In this document: positions 20,411 to 30,297 of the stretch, in pieces
Numbering within the stretch: the stretch's first letter is position 1
Layout of the letters: each line of letters opens with the position of its first letter
Origin: Adiantum capillus-veneris
Lineage: Eukaryota; Streptophyta; Polypodiopsida; Polypodiales; Pteridaceae
NCBI GenBank assembly: GCA_014529385.2
Contig: CM043959.1
Coordinates: 65,226,253 to 65,290,252 of the forward strand
Length of the DNA stretch: 64,000 bases
Direction of reading: 5' to 3'
Made by a program: the position numbers and the translations under genes
The notes under the pieces: model-generated
Told to the model about the DNA's origin: nothing
What the model saw: only the letters and a program-made list of their open reading frames with translations
The model's database searches: none

Positions 20411-21045
20411 CTTATGGCAGGTAACCAGAAGCCTTGCGTCCCTTGATACCATTGGTAGATTGAAGCCAATAGATCGATAGCGTTTTGCATGTCGATGGCA
20501 TGCCGTACATGCTATACCAAGATCCCTGACGCAAAACCTGCATGTTTTTGGATGCACCATGGATGCAAGTTGCATGTGACTTGGTCAAGTTTGCACGGCT
20601 TAAATGAGCCCGGATATTGCAAACCGTGGGCCAAAACCCTTAGTAAGGTAGGGCAAAATAAAGAAAATTTTAAAAAACATATACTGTGTTTGCTGCAGCC
20701 GCCATGGCTGACTGCACCGATGACGTAGTGAGAGGAGACAACTAGTGGGGTGGTTCTTTGCATGTGGTCCAGTGATGAAAAAACATCCCCTCTGTAGCGC
20801 AAATCATGCGAGCTAAGCTGCTGCTGCCGATTTCATGCATGTCTCAATTTCACGTAGAGGCCATGCAGAGGTCATTCCCGCAGTGTTGCTTGTCGGGCCC
20901 TTCCCTGCTTAGGGGTCCTTTCCATGCGATGCTTAGCAGTCCCTTCCATGCGGTGGTGAGAGAAGCTTTCTCCACGCAAGGGGCCATGCCTGCCCTACAG
21001 CATCGAGAATAGTACAATCCCTCTGGCCATCTTCTTCCTTAAGGC

Positions 21046-21125
<80 letters not shown>

Positions 21126-21190
21126 CCAAGAAGTGTTCGCCTTGCAAGCTCCTCCATGCCTCCTTCTTCTTTCTCCCCCTTCTCCCCTGA
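20411..21190 (-). other. M1 5' internal region (leader)
   Basis: No convincing ORF. It contains a 74-base GA tract (21047-21120) next to the primer site. ORFs called through that tract are dinucleotide artefacts. Confidence 0.6.
21047..21120. repeat. (GA)n microsatellite
   Basis: About 37 uninterrupted GA dinucleotides. Confidence 0.98.
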
Positions 21191-21202
21191 GCTCTGATAC
21201 CA
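21191..21202 (-). other. M1 primer binding site
   Basis: GCTCTGATACCA on the plus strand, i.e. TGGTATCAGAGC on the element strand. This is a perfect plant initiator-Met-tRNA site one base from the 5' LTR. Confidence 0.9.
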
Positions 21203-21203
21203 G

Positions 21204-21346
21204 TGAAAGGGCAAGGGGACTGGAACATGCTAATCTCCACCGAGCCATGCGCTATATAGGCCCTTGGCCTGCTAAATATAGGGACCCCCTTGACTGCATC
21301 TCCATCCTAGCCCTTGGCCGTGACTGGTCCTACCCTTGTCCTGACA
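21204..21346 (-). repeat. M1 5' LTR
   Basis: 143 bp, TGAAAGGG to CCTGACA, followed by the target duplication CCCAG (21347-21351). A TATATAG string at 21252-21258 is a plausible TATA box on the minus strand. Confidence 0.88.
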
Positions 21347-21352
21347 CCCAGA

Positions 21353-21906
21353 GTGGGAGTGGGCAATGCAAGAAAAGAGTGTGCGACGAGCTCATCCTAC
21401 AGACAACAACACGAAGCTCGCGCCAAACAAACTCCCACGCACTATGGCTCAGGAGGCAAGCCAACGTGGAAGGACAAATATGTAAGATTGATTAAATTAT
21501 AACCTAAATCGGTGATTCACTACAAGAGGTCTCTTAAATTCTGGCGTCAAATTACCAATGTCAATGACGGGTGTCAATATATGTGTAGGTAAGTATGGAG
21601 AAAGATGAATTTTAAAAAAAATTATTTTTGAATTTTGGACGCACCTGCCGATGTATCTTCCAACGCAGATACCGTTATCTCTTTCGACGCCTGTATAGGT
21701 ATATTTTCCAATGCCTAGATCGATGCCTGTACCGATGGACCCTACAAAAAACAAACCGCGGTCTTTCCCTGCACATTTTTCTAGTTTTTGCGCCTCTTCT
21801 CTTGCCCTCCTCCTCCTCACCTACTGCCTAACAACTTGTCAGAGTGGGATGTAGGATGAGCCCGCCTCGCAGCTTGATCGCTCTTTTCTTGCATTGCCCA
21901 CTCCCA
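21353..21906. repeat. Inverted repeat pair flanking the first CACTA terminus
   Basis: The left arm at 21353-21402 and the right arm at ~21851-21906 are reverse complements. A perfect 27-bp part covers GTGGGAGTGGGCAATGCAAG plus AAAAGAG. After a non-matching 10-19 base spacer, a 12-bp part (GCTCATCCTACA) matches too. The arms enclose about 450 bp. Confidence 0.75.
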
Positions 21907-22300
21907 CGCACTATGGCTCAGGAGGCAAGGCAATGTGGAAGGACAAATATGTAAGATTGATTAAATTATAACCCAAATCGGTGATTCACTACAAGAGGTC
22001 GCTTAAATTTAGGCGTCAAATTACCAATGTCAATGACGGGTGTCCGTATATGTGTAGGTAAGTATGGAGGAAGATGAATTTTGTAAAAATTCATTTTTGA
22101 ATTTTGGACGCACCTGCCGATGTATCTTCCGACGCAGATATCGTTATCTCTTTCGACGCCTGTATAGGTATATTTTCCAACGGCTAGATCGCTGCCTGTA
22201 CCAATGGACCCTGCAAAAAATAAACTGTGGTCTTTTCCTGCACATTTTTCTAGTTTCTGCGCCTCTTCTCTTGCCCTCCTCCTCCTCACCTACTGCAGAT
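21430..22300. repeat. 469-bp tandem duplication containing a CACTA terminus
   Basis: 21430-21898 and 21899-22300 are direct copies with ~95% identity by eye. Both carry CACTACAAGAGGTC (21518 and 21987) preceded by ATT, then TTAAATT-AGGCGTCAAATTACC. The copied unit also includes flanking DNA upstream of the terminus (CTCCCACGCACTATGGCTCA), so this is a local duplication and not two insertions. Confidence 0.85.
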
Positions 22301-22609
22301 CTGCTGCCTAACAACTTGTTGGAGGTGAAAATCTTGCTTGTGGACTACTCTCTAGCACGAGGTGAGATTCTTTTCAAGTTTGCTTGTAGGTTTAGGTTTA
22401 GGGTTTAACATTGTGTGTGTGTGTGCACGTTTTTGTAGGTTCAAGGACGTTTACAAGACCCTTTATTGCTTAAATAGGCCGCATGTGAGTCCTCAAAATT
22501 TTAATGCATATTAAATTGATTTAAATTAATTTGTATATTGACAAAATAAAATTTCATGCTTTAGATTTTCAATGCTTTAAGTTTTTGTGCCATTTCATTT
22601 AGAAATAAT

Positions 22610-22830
22610 GCTTTGGAAAAAAATTGTTTTGAAATTATGGTTTGTGTTGTGAAATTATGGTTTGGGGTAATTTTATTTCGAAATTATGCTTTGGAATTAT
22701 GTATGAAATTATGCTATCATCTCATCATGTTGTTTTTGAATTATGTTGTTTCAAAATTATGCTATGAAAAAAACCTTGTTTTGAAATTATGTTTTGGAGA
22801 AATTTCGTTTTGAATTATGTCATTTTTGAA
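22610..22830. repeat. GAAATTATG-type short repeats
   Basis: An AT-rich stretch with about ten spaced copies of GAAATTATG or GAATTATG and variants. ORFs across it are low complexity. Confidence 0.75.
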
Positions 22831-22839
22831 ATTATGCGA

Positions 22840-24590
22840 TTGATGAGGTTTAGGTTATAGGTTTCGGTTAGATTTAGTTTAAGTTATAGGTTAGGTCAGG
22901 CCGGTATAGTTTATATGTTAAGTTATAGGTTATAAGCTAGGTTAATTATACGTTAGGCTAGGTTAGGTCATAGGTTAGATTAGGTTTAGGTTATAGGCAG
23001 GTTAGGTTATATGTTAGGTTAGCTTATAGGCTATGTTAGGTTATATGTTAGATTAGCTTATAGGTTAGGTTATAGGTTAGTTAGGTTAGGTTATAGGTTA
23101 AGTTAACTAATGTTTAGGTTATAGGTTTGGTTCGAAAAAAATATGATGCTCCCAATTGAAACATTGACGGCCCATAACCATGATGTCAGTAGCTTACAAA
23201 ATTATTGCCAAGTCAGTTGCCCTAAGACTCTCTCTCACTCTAGATAAGGGTATCACTCCTCACCAACAAGGTTTTATCAAAGAAAGATTTATTTAAGATA
23301 ATACCTTGACAGCAATGGTTGGATTAGAATACACACCATTCACCATGCAAGATTGTGTCGGTTATAGGTTAGGTTAGAGCTAGCGACAAATAGTAGAAAA
23401 AATGCAAACGGACTTCGATTATGTTAGGTTATAGGTTAGGTTTAGGTTATGGGTTAGGTTAGGTTTAGGTTATATGTTATGTTAGGTTAGAGCTAGCGGC
23501 AATTCAATAGTAGAAAAAATGCATGCAAACGGACTTTGAAGATGACTCTGTACTTCAAAAAACGTAAACGGACTTCGATTAGGTTAGGTTATAGGTTAGG
23601 TTAGATTATAGGTTATGTTTATGCTAGATTATAGGTTAGGTTTAAGTTTAGGTTACAAGTTATGCTAGATTATAGGTTAGCCTAGAGCTAGCGACAAATT
23701 AATAGTAGAAGAAATGCAAACAGACTTCGAAGATGACTCGTGTACTTCAAAAAACGCAAACAAACTTCGATTAGGTTAGGTTATAAGTTGGATTATAGGT
23801 TAGGTTATATGTTAGGTTAGGTTATAGGTTAGATTATAAGCTAGCTTTAGGTTAGAATATAGGTTAGGTTAGAGCTAGCGACAAATTAATAGTAGAGAAA
23901 ACACAAACGGCCTTCGAAGATGACTAGTGTACTTCAAAAACTGCAAAGGGACTTCGGTTAGGTTAGGTTATAGGTTAGGTTTAGGTTATAGGTTAGGTTA
24001 TAGATTATGTTAGGTTAGATTAGGTTTAGGTTAGATTATAAGTTAGGTTAGAGCTAGCGGCAAATTAATAGTAGAAAAAATACAAACGGACTTCGAAGAT
24101 GACTCATGTACTTCTAAAAACGCAAACGGACTTCGATTAGGTTAGCCTATAGGCTAGGTTTAGGTTTAGAGTTATGTTAGGTTAGGTTATGTTTAGGTTA
24201 TAGGTTAGGTTAGATCATATGTTAGGTTAGAGCTAGCGACAAATTAATAGTAGAAAAAACACAAACGAACTTCCAAAATGACTCGTGTACTTCTAAAAAT
24301 GCAAACGGACTTCGGTTAGGTTAGGTTATAGGTTCTAGGTTATGTTAGGTTAGGTTAGATTTAGGGTATAGGTTAAGTTAGAGCTAGCGCAAAAAGTGAA
24401 AAAAAATGCAAACGGATTTCAAGAATGACTTGTGTTCTTCAAAAAACGCAAACAGACTTTGATTAGGTTATGTTATAGGTGAGGTTATAGATTATGTTTA
24501 ATTTGGTTATAGGTTAGGTTAGGTTAGGCTAGGTTATGGGTTATAGGTTAGGTTTAGGTTATAGGTTTGAAAAGCGCTAGCGCAATTGGA
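22840..24590. repeat. GGTTAGGTTATAGG satellite with ~180-bp higher-order units
   Basis: Degenerate strings built from GGTTAGG, TTATAGG and TTTAGG alternate with a conserved block: TTAGAGCTAGCGACAAATT, AATAGTAGAAAAAATGCAAA and CGGACTTCGAAGATGACTCG. The AGAGCTAGCG landmark occurs near 23376, 23488, 23692, 23871, 24051, 24231 and 24381. Several intervals are close to 180 bp. The array is interrupted by the LINE fragment at 23168-23355. Confidence 0.88.
23168..23355 (+). pseudogene. LINE (non-LTR) reverse transcriptase fragment
   Basis: The frame starting CGG at 23168 reads RPITMMSVAYKIIAKSVALR, then a Leu-rich segment, ITPHQQGFIKERFI, a stop, and DNTLTAM. This is the RT block that begins RPI-x-L and continues with YKIIAK and QxGF-I-x-R in plant L1-type elements. 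About 60 codons survive, with one in-frame TAA. It lies inside the CACTA satellite, with satellite units on both sides, so it was captured or inserted there. Confidence 0.8.
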
Positions 24591-24599
24591 CTTCAAAAG

Positions 24600-25230
24600 C
24601 GCACACAGACTTCAAAAACACTAATATATAGTCATTGACCCTGTGGTCCTAATCTCCCTGCACCTCTAGACCGAGGTATGCGGGGATCGGACCTGACTAG
24701 AGATGTGAGGTTGTTAGAGCTAGCGAAAAATAGTTAAAAAAATGCAATCAGACTTCAAAAGCGCCTTGTGTACTTCAAAATGCAAATGGAAATTGATAAA
24801 CGAAGTAAAATATTGCGATCGGACTTCAAAAGCGCACAGAGACTTCAAGAATCTTAATATGTAGTCATTAACCAATAAAGACAATATTATTATCCTGTGG
24901 TGCTAATCTTCGTGCACCTCTAGACCGAGGTGTGCGGGGATCGAGCCTGGCTAGAGAATGTGAGGTTGTTAGAGCTAGCGGAAAATAGTTGAAAAAACAC
25001 AATCGGACTTCAAAAGCGCCTTGTGTACTTCAGAATGCAAACGGAAATTGTTAAACGAAGTAAAATAACGCAATCGGACTTCAAAAGAGCACACAGACTT
25101 CAACAACCTTAATGTGTAGTAATTGACCAATAAATACGAGATTATTGCCTTGTGGTCCTAATCTCCTGCACCTCTAGACCGAGGTGTGCGGGGATCGGGC
25201 ATGGCTAGAGAATGTGAGGTTATCATGTAT
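24600..25230. repeat. ~250-bp repeat units, second satellite type
   Basis: Two and a half copies of a longer unit. It combines GTAGTCATTGACCAATAAA, CTGTGGTCCTAATCTCC, CACCTCTAGACCGAGGT, GCGGGGATCG and the AGAGCTAGCG block (24717 and 24972). It follows the 180-bp array and abuts the transposase gene. Confidence 0.85.
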
Positions 25231-25318
25231 TGTCATGTAGTTAGTAGTGTGTAGTTATAACAACTAGAGTGTTTTCATTATTTATTGCATCATTGGTAGA
25301 TAAAGTATGGACGATAGG

Positions 25319-25839
25319 ATGGCATGTCCTTGTGCGCATTGCAAGCATCAGATCTTTTGGAAACGAAAAATCTACGACCAGCACATACGCAATCACGGTC
25401 TCTTTCCGATAGAGCAACTACAAGACCTCATGGCCCAGAGACAATAGATCAAACTTCGCAAGTAGATATTGCTACAACTTCATCCCAGAGAAGACGATTT
25501 TCAAACGAACAGCCATCGACTAAGTCCTCCCAACCAATACCTGATGTGGCATTTCAAGAAATAGAGATGGATCAAATGTTAGATGCATTCTTTGACATGG
25601 ATCCCATCATTGAAAACATATAGAAGATGACAACATTCAACGCAATACTGCGGACCACAACCTCAGCCATCCCATCCATATCGATGGTTTGATAGCAATG
25701 ATAAAGAGGGCGAGATCACTTGCACGCATGCCGCTTTACAATGGTGTAAAAATCTCAGTTCTCCATACCGCATTGGCAATGCTTAATTTGCAGTCTGTCT
25801 ACGGGTGGTCTGACTCCTCAGCCACACAGAGATTTTCAG
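25319..25839 (+). pseudogene. CACTA transposase, N-terminal exon(s)
   Basis: ATG at 25319 opens 42 codons to a stop at 25445-25447. They contain CPCAHCK and a spaced QHIRNH, the zinc-binding start typical of the Transpos_assoc module of plant CACTA proteins. Sequence resembling the linker continues in another frame to 25623 (QIEMDQMLDAFFDMDP-like acidic segment). From 25623 it continues in a third frame (EDDNIQRNTADHNL through MPLYNGVKISVL to WSDSSATQRFS). A splice donor CAG/GTAAAT is at 25839/25840. At least two frameshifts are present, so this is a broken gene. Confidence 0.7.
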
Positions 25840-25927
25840 GTAAATATATTGTATCCTAAGCATGATAAAGTGCAAATTACAGCTCAATAATGTGATCAAG
25901 TGGGCTCACTTGATCATGTAACAACAG

Positions 25928-27380
25928 GTTTCTCAACGAGAAAATCTTGCCAGAGAGGAATCACATGCCCCCTACCCGTCTAGCCGCCGCTAAAAAGGTT
26001 CTTACTAATTTGGGCCTTGATTATCACAAAATACATGCATGTCCTAATGATTTTATACTTTTTTGCAATGAGTATGCAAATTTGGAACAGTGTCCAAAAT
26101 GTGGATCAAACAGGTATAGAGAGGACACACAAGGAAAATTTATCCCTGCAAAGGTCCTTCAACACTTTCCTATCATGCCAAGAATAAAGAGCATGTTCAG
26201 GTGCAAGTCCATAGCCGCTTTGATGACATGGCACTCAGATACTAGATCAACAGATAATGTGATGCGGGTACCTACTGACTCTCGTGCATGGAAGCACATA
26301 GAGGAAAGTTGTCCTACATTTAAGAATGAGCCTCGATGTATCCGTTTTGGTATGGAAATGGACAGAGTAAACCCATTCGGATTACGGAGTTCATCATGGA
26401 GCACGTGGCCTATTTGTCTGGTTAATTATAATCTTCCACCATGGCTAGCTATCAAGAAGGGTCATTTGTTGTTCTCACTGATTGTCCCAGGAAAGTACAA
26501 AGCAAAGAACATGGACGTCTATTTGGCACCACTTATAGAAGAGCTTCAAATCTTGTGGACAGGAATCGATGTGGTTGATATGTCCCAATCAATCGGACGA
26601 TGGAATGTACATGTGCAAGACATTCTCATGTGGACAATGCACGATTGGCCAGGCTTCAGTGAGTGCTCAGGTAAGTTCCTTTGAAACCCTCACACACATG
26701 TTATTCATGGCTATGCCAAAGATTTTATATTTTAATTTTGTGATGTTTCAGGCTTGAGTTACTTGGGCAATCATGCATGTCCGAAATGTGGTCCTCGACT
26801 TGGATTCCGTCGGTCTGAGCATTTGAGCAAGACAGTTTACGAGGAGCATGGTAGATTCTTGCCTAAAGGACATGAGCTACATGGACCAAACATATGCAAA
26901 CATGACATGCATCCACTGAAAGCGAGCGATTGGAAAAATATGTGGCTAGAGAGGGGAGATTGGATGCCACCTGGAATGAAAAGACTTTCTATTTTCCATG
27001 AACTCCCATACTGGAGTGACCTGCTGATTAATCATTTGCTCAACCCAATTCACATCTTCAAGAATGTGGGGGAGATCATATGGAAAACCATCACTGAGAA
27101 AAGGGAGAGCAAGGCCCAAAGAGATGACCTACAGGCTGTGGGTCGAATGCCAGAGATGTGGCCTCAACTTAAACCAAATGGGAAGTTTGATATACCCAAA
27201 GAACCATGGGTTTTGAGTCGTGCAAAAGAGCAACAAGTGAAGAAGACTATATCTTCATTCAAGAATCCCACTGGATGCATGCGATGTTTGAAAACGCCTT
27301 TTAGAGAGATGACAATCTCACTGGTCTTAAGGCCCACGATAGGAACAATTTTTTACAGTTTATCTTACCAATTGCCATAA
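25928..27380 (+). pseudogene. CACTA transposase, Transposase_21 domain
   Basis: Two exons. After an acceptor at 25927, exon sequence runs to 26670 with hallmarks of the family: HACPNDFILF, CPKCGSNRY, PAKVLQHFPIMPR, TWHSDTRSTDN, NPFG, YNLPPWLAIKKGHL, DVYLAPLIEELQILW and WTMHDWPGFSECSG. An intron with GTAAGT...TTTCAG (26671-26751) then joins SG to LSYLGNHACPKCG in frame. The second exon continues to ~27300 (HRFLPKGHE-like, HELPYWSDLLINHLL), after which the frame shifts. The family excises and reinserts the element through its termini. This copy is inactive because of frameshifts. Confidence 0.88.
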
Positions 27381-27817
27381 AGGATTGTTTGACAGATGAC
27401 ATTAGAAGAAAAATCTACAAAATCAGTGCGTTGGTATGCTGGATCAGTTCAAAAGAGATAAGAGAAGACATCATCAATTAAGCATGCTTAAATGCTATTG
27501 AAGCAGTGTGCATGGTGGAGAAGTACTTTCCAACAAATATTCTTACCATCCAAATGCATGTACTTGTGCATGTGGTTGATGAAGTTGCAGTTGCTGGGGT
27601 AGTCCATAGCAGATGGATGTTCTTCTCGGAGAGATTTATGAAGACTTCAAAGGGGTTCGTTCGTCAAAGGGATTGCCCCAAGGGTAGCATGGTCGAAGGA
27701 TGGCTTGTACAAGAGTCTTTTGTCCTCATCAGTGAATTTTTGGTCTCAATTGATCCAGAGATGCCCCGAATGTGGACTACTGAGGTCAACGTAAAGGCGA
27801 CAGGAGACGAGCCGTAG
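27322..27817 (+). pseudogene. CACTA transposase, DUF4218 region
   Basis: In a frame different from the preceding exon, LKAHDRNNFLQFILPIAIKD is readable. It is followed by a stop near 27480 and then MVEKYFPTNILTIQMHVLVH, VHSRWMFFSERFMKTSKGFV and GSMVEGWLVQESF. These match the DUF4218 domain that follows Transposase_21 in plant CACTA proteins. The continuation to about 28005 (LLNSDIMQRWLERYEGQ) is probably the linker after DUF4218. A frameshift and at least one nonsense codon are present. Confidence 0.85.
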
Positions 27818-28005
27818 GGACAAGGCATCGTTAGGAAGATGGACATCACAATGCGAGAAAAAGGTATGAGATTTTGCCTTCTCAACTCAGACATAATGCA
27901 AAGGTGGCTAGAAAGGTACGAAGGGCAAAAGCAACAACGCTTGACAGATCGCCTGCACTTCAAACGCAATCGTGCCACTAGAAACCTTCCTTTTCCAAAT
28001 CATCT

Positions 28006-28553
28006 TTAAAAATTGTCTGACTTTCCAATTGGGTGATGGTTAGATGTGACAATTCAGAGGCAAGAGGAATGGAGTGTTGATTACTGAAATAAAGAGGAGA
28101 TGTCAAGGGGTTGCGATTGGCATATATATCTTCACAACTTCTTTTTTGAGATCCATATGATAGCATTACTTTAATAACTTTAAGTTTGTTTCAATTTTGT
28201 GGCTGCAATATCATAAATATGGAGCTTTGTGATCGCCTGGAAAACACTTCAGAGTGCAACGGATCGACGAACAAAGGGTCACTTTCAACAGTGGTGTTAG
28301 GGAAAGCTTTGTCCATGAAAGTAGGAGTAGAGCAGGGATAAGAACACAAGACTAGCCAACTTGAATACTTTGGCTACATCAAGACATCTTCATGCATTTG
28401 TGTTGGCGATTTGTTTATATGTTATTTGTATTGATTAAGCGTTTCTTCTATAAACTAACGTATTTTGTGGGTGTTATTTGTGTATATGTAGCCATGGCCG
28501 ATGACGATGAGCCCTAATCTCCTAGTTTTAGTTTTCCTATCACTCCAGCTGGC
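28006..28553. other. CACTA internal DNA, nothing recognised
   Basis: AT-rich sequence between the DUF4218 region and the TnpA-like ORF. No domain is visible on either strand. Confidence 0.5.
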
Positions 28554-29415
28554 ATGTCACCCGAGCAGATGGGTCTCTTTTTGACACAATTCACACAAGA
28601 GCAGATCGTAATGGCACAAAACCTTTGGGCAATAGGTTCCTCTAGACCTACTACGATCGACCCTACATCGACCGGGCCCACACCTCAGTCGAGTGTGTCT
28701 CCTACGCCTAGGACTAGTGTGCCGCATACACCGATGGGTGGTTCATCCTCAAGACGCGGTAGGCGTCCTTCTAGAGGTGGCGGTTACTATGGTAGTGGTT
28801 CTACCGATGCGTCCACACCACCGAGAGAGCGTCCCCCACTCTCTTCAATAGATAGTTCACCGATTGGCACACCACGTATACCTTGGGGATCACACGAGCA
28901 TGATCCTAGAAATGTGTACAAGAGTAGGGATGGGGCTGTTGTGGCAGATAGGGTCGGAAAGACCATGTGATAGAGGATTCGACAACTCTATACAATTTAG
29001 TTTGGTCACTCTATGATGGAGGTTTGGGATAATCTCGACGATGAAAGAAAGAGTAACATTGTCGAGGCCATTCACAGCGAGTACAGGCTGGCGAAGGGGT
29101 ACGATCAAGTCTCAAATGGCTGGATTTTGGACGTGGTAAAGGACACAATGTCACACCGTCGGTCAGAGGCAAGAGACAAGTACAATGCCAGAAGTCCAAA
29201 TCCGGCATGGTTGGATGCAAAGGAGTGAAAGGGGATTGCACGAGAGACACAAGACAATCCAAATAGATTTCAGTAAGCAGAGAGATGCAGCCAGAGCACA
29301 TTTGGAGTCTGCTGGAGCGTCACATCTTGGGAGTGGACGCTACGACACACTCCGACATGAGTTTGCAAGTATTATACGTATGCTTTGCATTGTTGAAAAT
29401 ATATATGAAGTTTGA
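28554..29415 (+). pseudogene. TnpA-like second protein of the CACTA element (Ptta/En/Spm type)
   Basis: 28554-28970 encodes a Ser/Pro/Thr-rich 138-codon segment with an RRGRRPSRGGGYYGSG patch. Pieces in two frames follow: 29011-29228 (VWDNLDDERKSNIVEAIHSEY, DVVKDTMSHRRSEARDKY) and 29185-29415 (QRDAARAHLESAGASHLGSG). The order W-D-x-L, charged helix, R-x-x-A and HxGSG recalls Transposase_24-type TnpA proteins, which bind subterminal repeats. The stop at 28968-28970 and the frame change near 29228 break it. The assignment rests on context as much as on motifs. Confidence 0.5.
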
Positions 29416-29880
29416 AGATTTATGTCATGATTAAACCATAATTTTGTAGAAAGTTGTCGTGAAGCGCCTTCCGACACGCTGAGAGGAGAAGTAGGGGTAC
29501 AAGCATGGACTTGTGGCCCTTTTGACCCAGCTATAGGAGGAGGGAGAGGACGTCGATTGGGAGGCATTAGCATGACGGTCTTCTTGATACAGTCTTACTT
29601 AGTTATCTACTTAGTTATCTTCATAGTCTTCTTTGTACAGTCTTTTTTGTACCTGTGGTCTTCTTGATACAGTCTTACTCAGTGATTGTTTGCATGTACG
29701 GTTTTGTAGTGCTTATGTTTATGGTTTTGCATTCCGTTTGCGATTATGATTTGTTTTGCAATTATGGTATGGCACAGAGGTTATGGTTACGGTATGGCAC
29801 ATAGGTTTTGGTCATGGTTTGGCAACAATTAAGTTATGTTTATGGTTTTTCAATGATGGTATAGCAATCATGGTATGGTT
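29416..29880. repeat. CACTA 3' subterminal DNA
   Basis: Contains TCTTCTTGATACAGTCTTACT twice (29577 and 29660) and a run of TATGGT/ATTATGGT motifs (29690-29875). It ends next to TTAGGGTTTAGGG at ~29880-29893. No gene is seen. Confidence 0.6.
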
Positions 29881-29884
29881 AGGG

Positions 29885-30297
29885 TTTAGGGTTCGGTGGA
29901 GTGCTTCTAGGAATCAGATCAATGGTGTGATCCCTTAGGATGAGATAGGGGAAACTTGCCTGGCAGGACCTCAGAGAATCAATCAGCATGTGTGTGTAGA
30001 AAATCTTGGCATTCTTTTTCAAGTTCAGACATGTTCGTTCTGTGTTCATCATTTTACTATTTCAAGTAGATCGAGTAAACAAAGAGACTAGATTTTATTA
30101 ATTTGGAAATGGACGAAGCCGATACAATAGGGAAGGTCTCGCCCTTTAGTTTTACATCAAGTACAAATTTTCAGCCCTTTTAATTCGTCAAGGTTGCTTT
30201 GTTTGCTTGATAGTCAACCACGGCGTTGTTCTTATGGTACCAAGGGACTCCTAGGAGAACGTCACAGCGTTCCAAAGGCATGATGTAGAAGTCCTCG
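29885..30297 (-). pseudogene. pol: Gypsy-3 protease C-terminus and pro-RT linker
   Basis: Reading leftward from the solo LTR: HEDFYIMPLERCDVLLGVPW (the typical retropepsin end), NNAVVDYQ, then KLKGETFPIVSAS-like linker, FLHTHAD, and in another frame DHTIDLIPRSTPPN, the conserved segment just before RT. Several stops (for example in the linker near 30180 and 30005) and a frameshift at ~29935 make it non-functional. It ends abruptly at CACTA-associated DNA. Confidence 0.85.

Larger units (their letters stand above)
1765..21346 (-). mobile_element. M1: non-autonomous short-LTR retrotransposon interrupted by two younger elements
   Basis: The ends are related LTRs at 1765-1911 and 21204-21346. 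Both begin TGAAAGGGCAAGG and end CCTTGTCCTGACA on the plus strand. The 5-bp direct repeat CCCAG flanks the whole structure perfectly (1760-1764 and 21347-21351). A polypurine tract (reverse complement) abuts the left LTR and a reverse-complement primer binding site (GCTCTGATACCA) abuts the right one, so the element reads right to left. Removing copia-1 (1965-7581) and gypsy-1 (10440-20410) leaves about 3.7 kb of internal DNA with no recognisable gag or pol. By structure it is non-autonomous (LARD-like or TR-GAG-like). M2 at 50529-60829 is a relative. Confidence 0.85.
21987..29711 (+). mobile_element. CACTA (En/Spm) DNA transposon, decayed
   Basis: The left terminus is CACTACAAGAGG at 21987 (duplicated at 21518). 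It is followed by long subterminal repeats, a Transposase_21/DUF4218 gene and a second TnpA-like ORF region. A candidate right terminus, GGTTTTGTAGTG at 29700-29711, matches the inverted terminus at 9 of 12 positions and is followed by CTT against ATT on the left. The right boundary is therefore tentative. AATTATGGT motifs near both ends (22610-22830 and 29700-29880) support subterminal repeats, and the element may run to ~29880. Confidence 0.6.

Noticed and set aside
20933-21248. Three overlapping ORFs with long Leu-Ser runs
   Set aside because: They are translations of the GA microsatellite.
1683-21480. An open frame that would join 1683-1764 to 21352-21480 if M1 were removed
   Set aside because: Only about 70 codons, no recognisable domain, preceded by nearby stops; chance is likely.
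22380-29893. TTTAGGG/TTAGG-like strings suggesting an interstitial telomere
   Set aside because: Perfect TTTAGGG occurs only once or twice in a row; the array is built from GGTTAGG and TTATAGG variants and belongs to the CACTA subterminal satellite.
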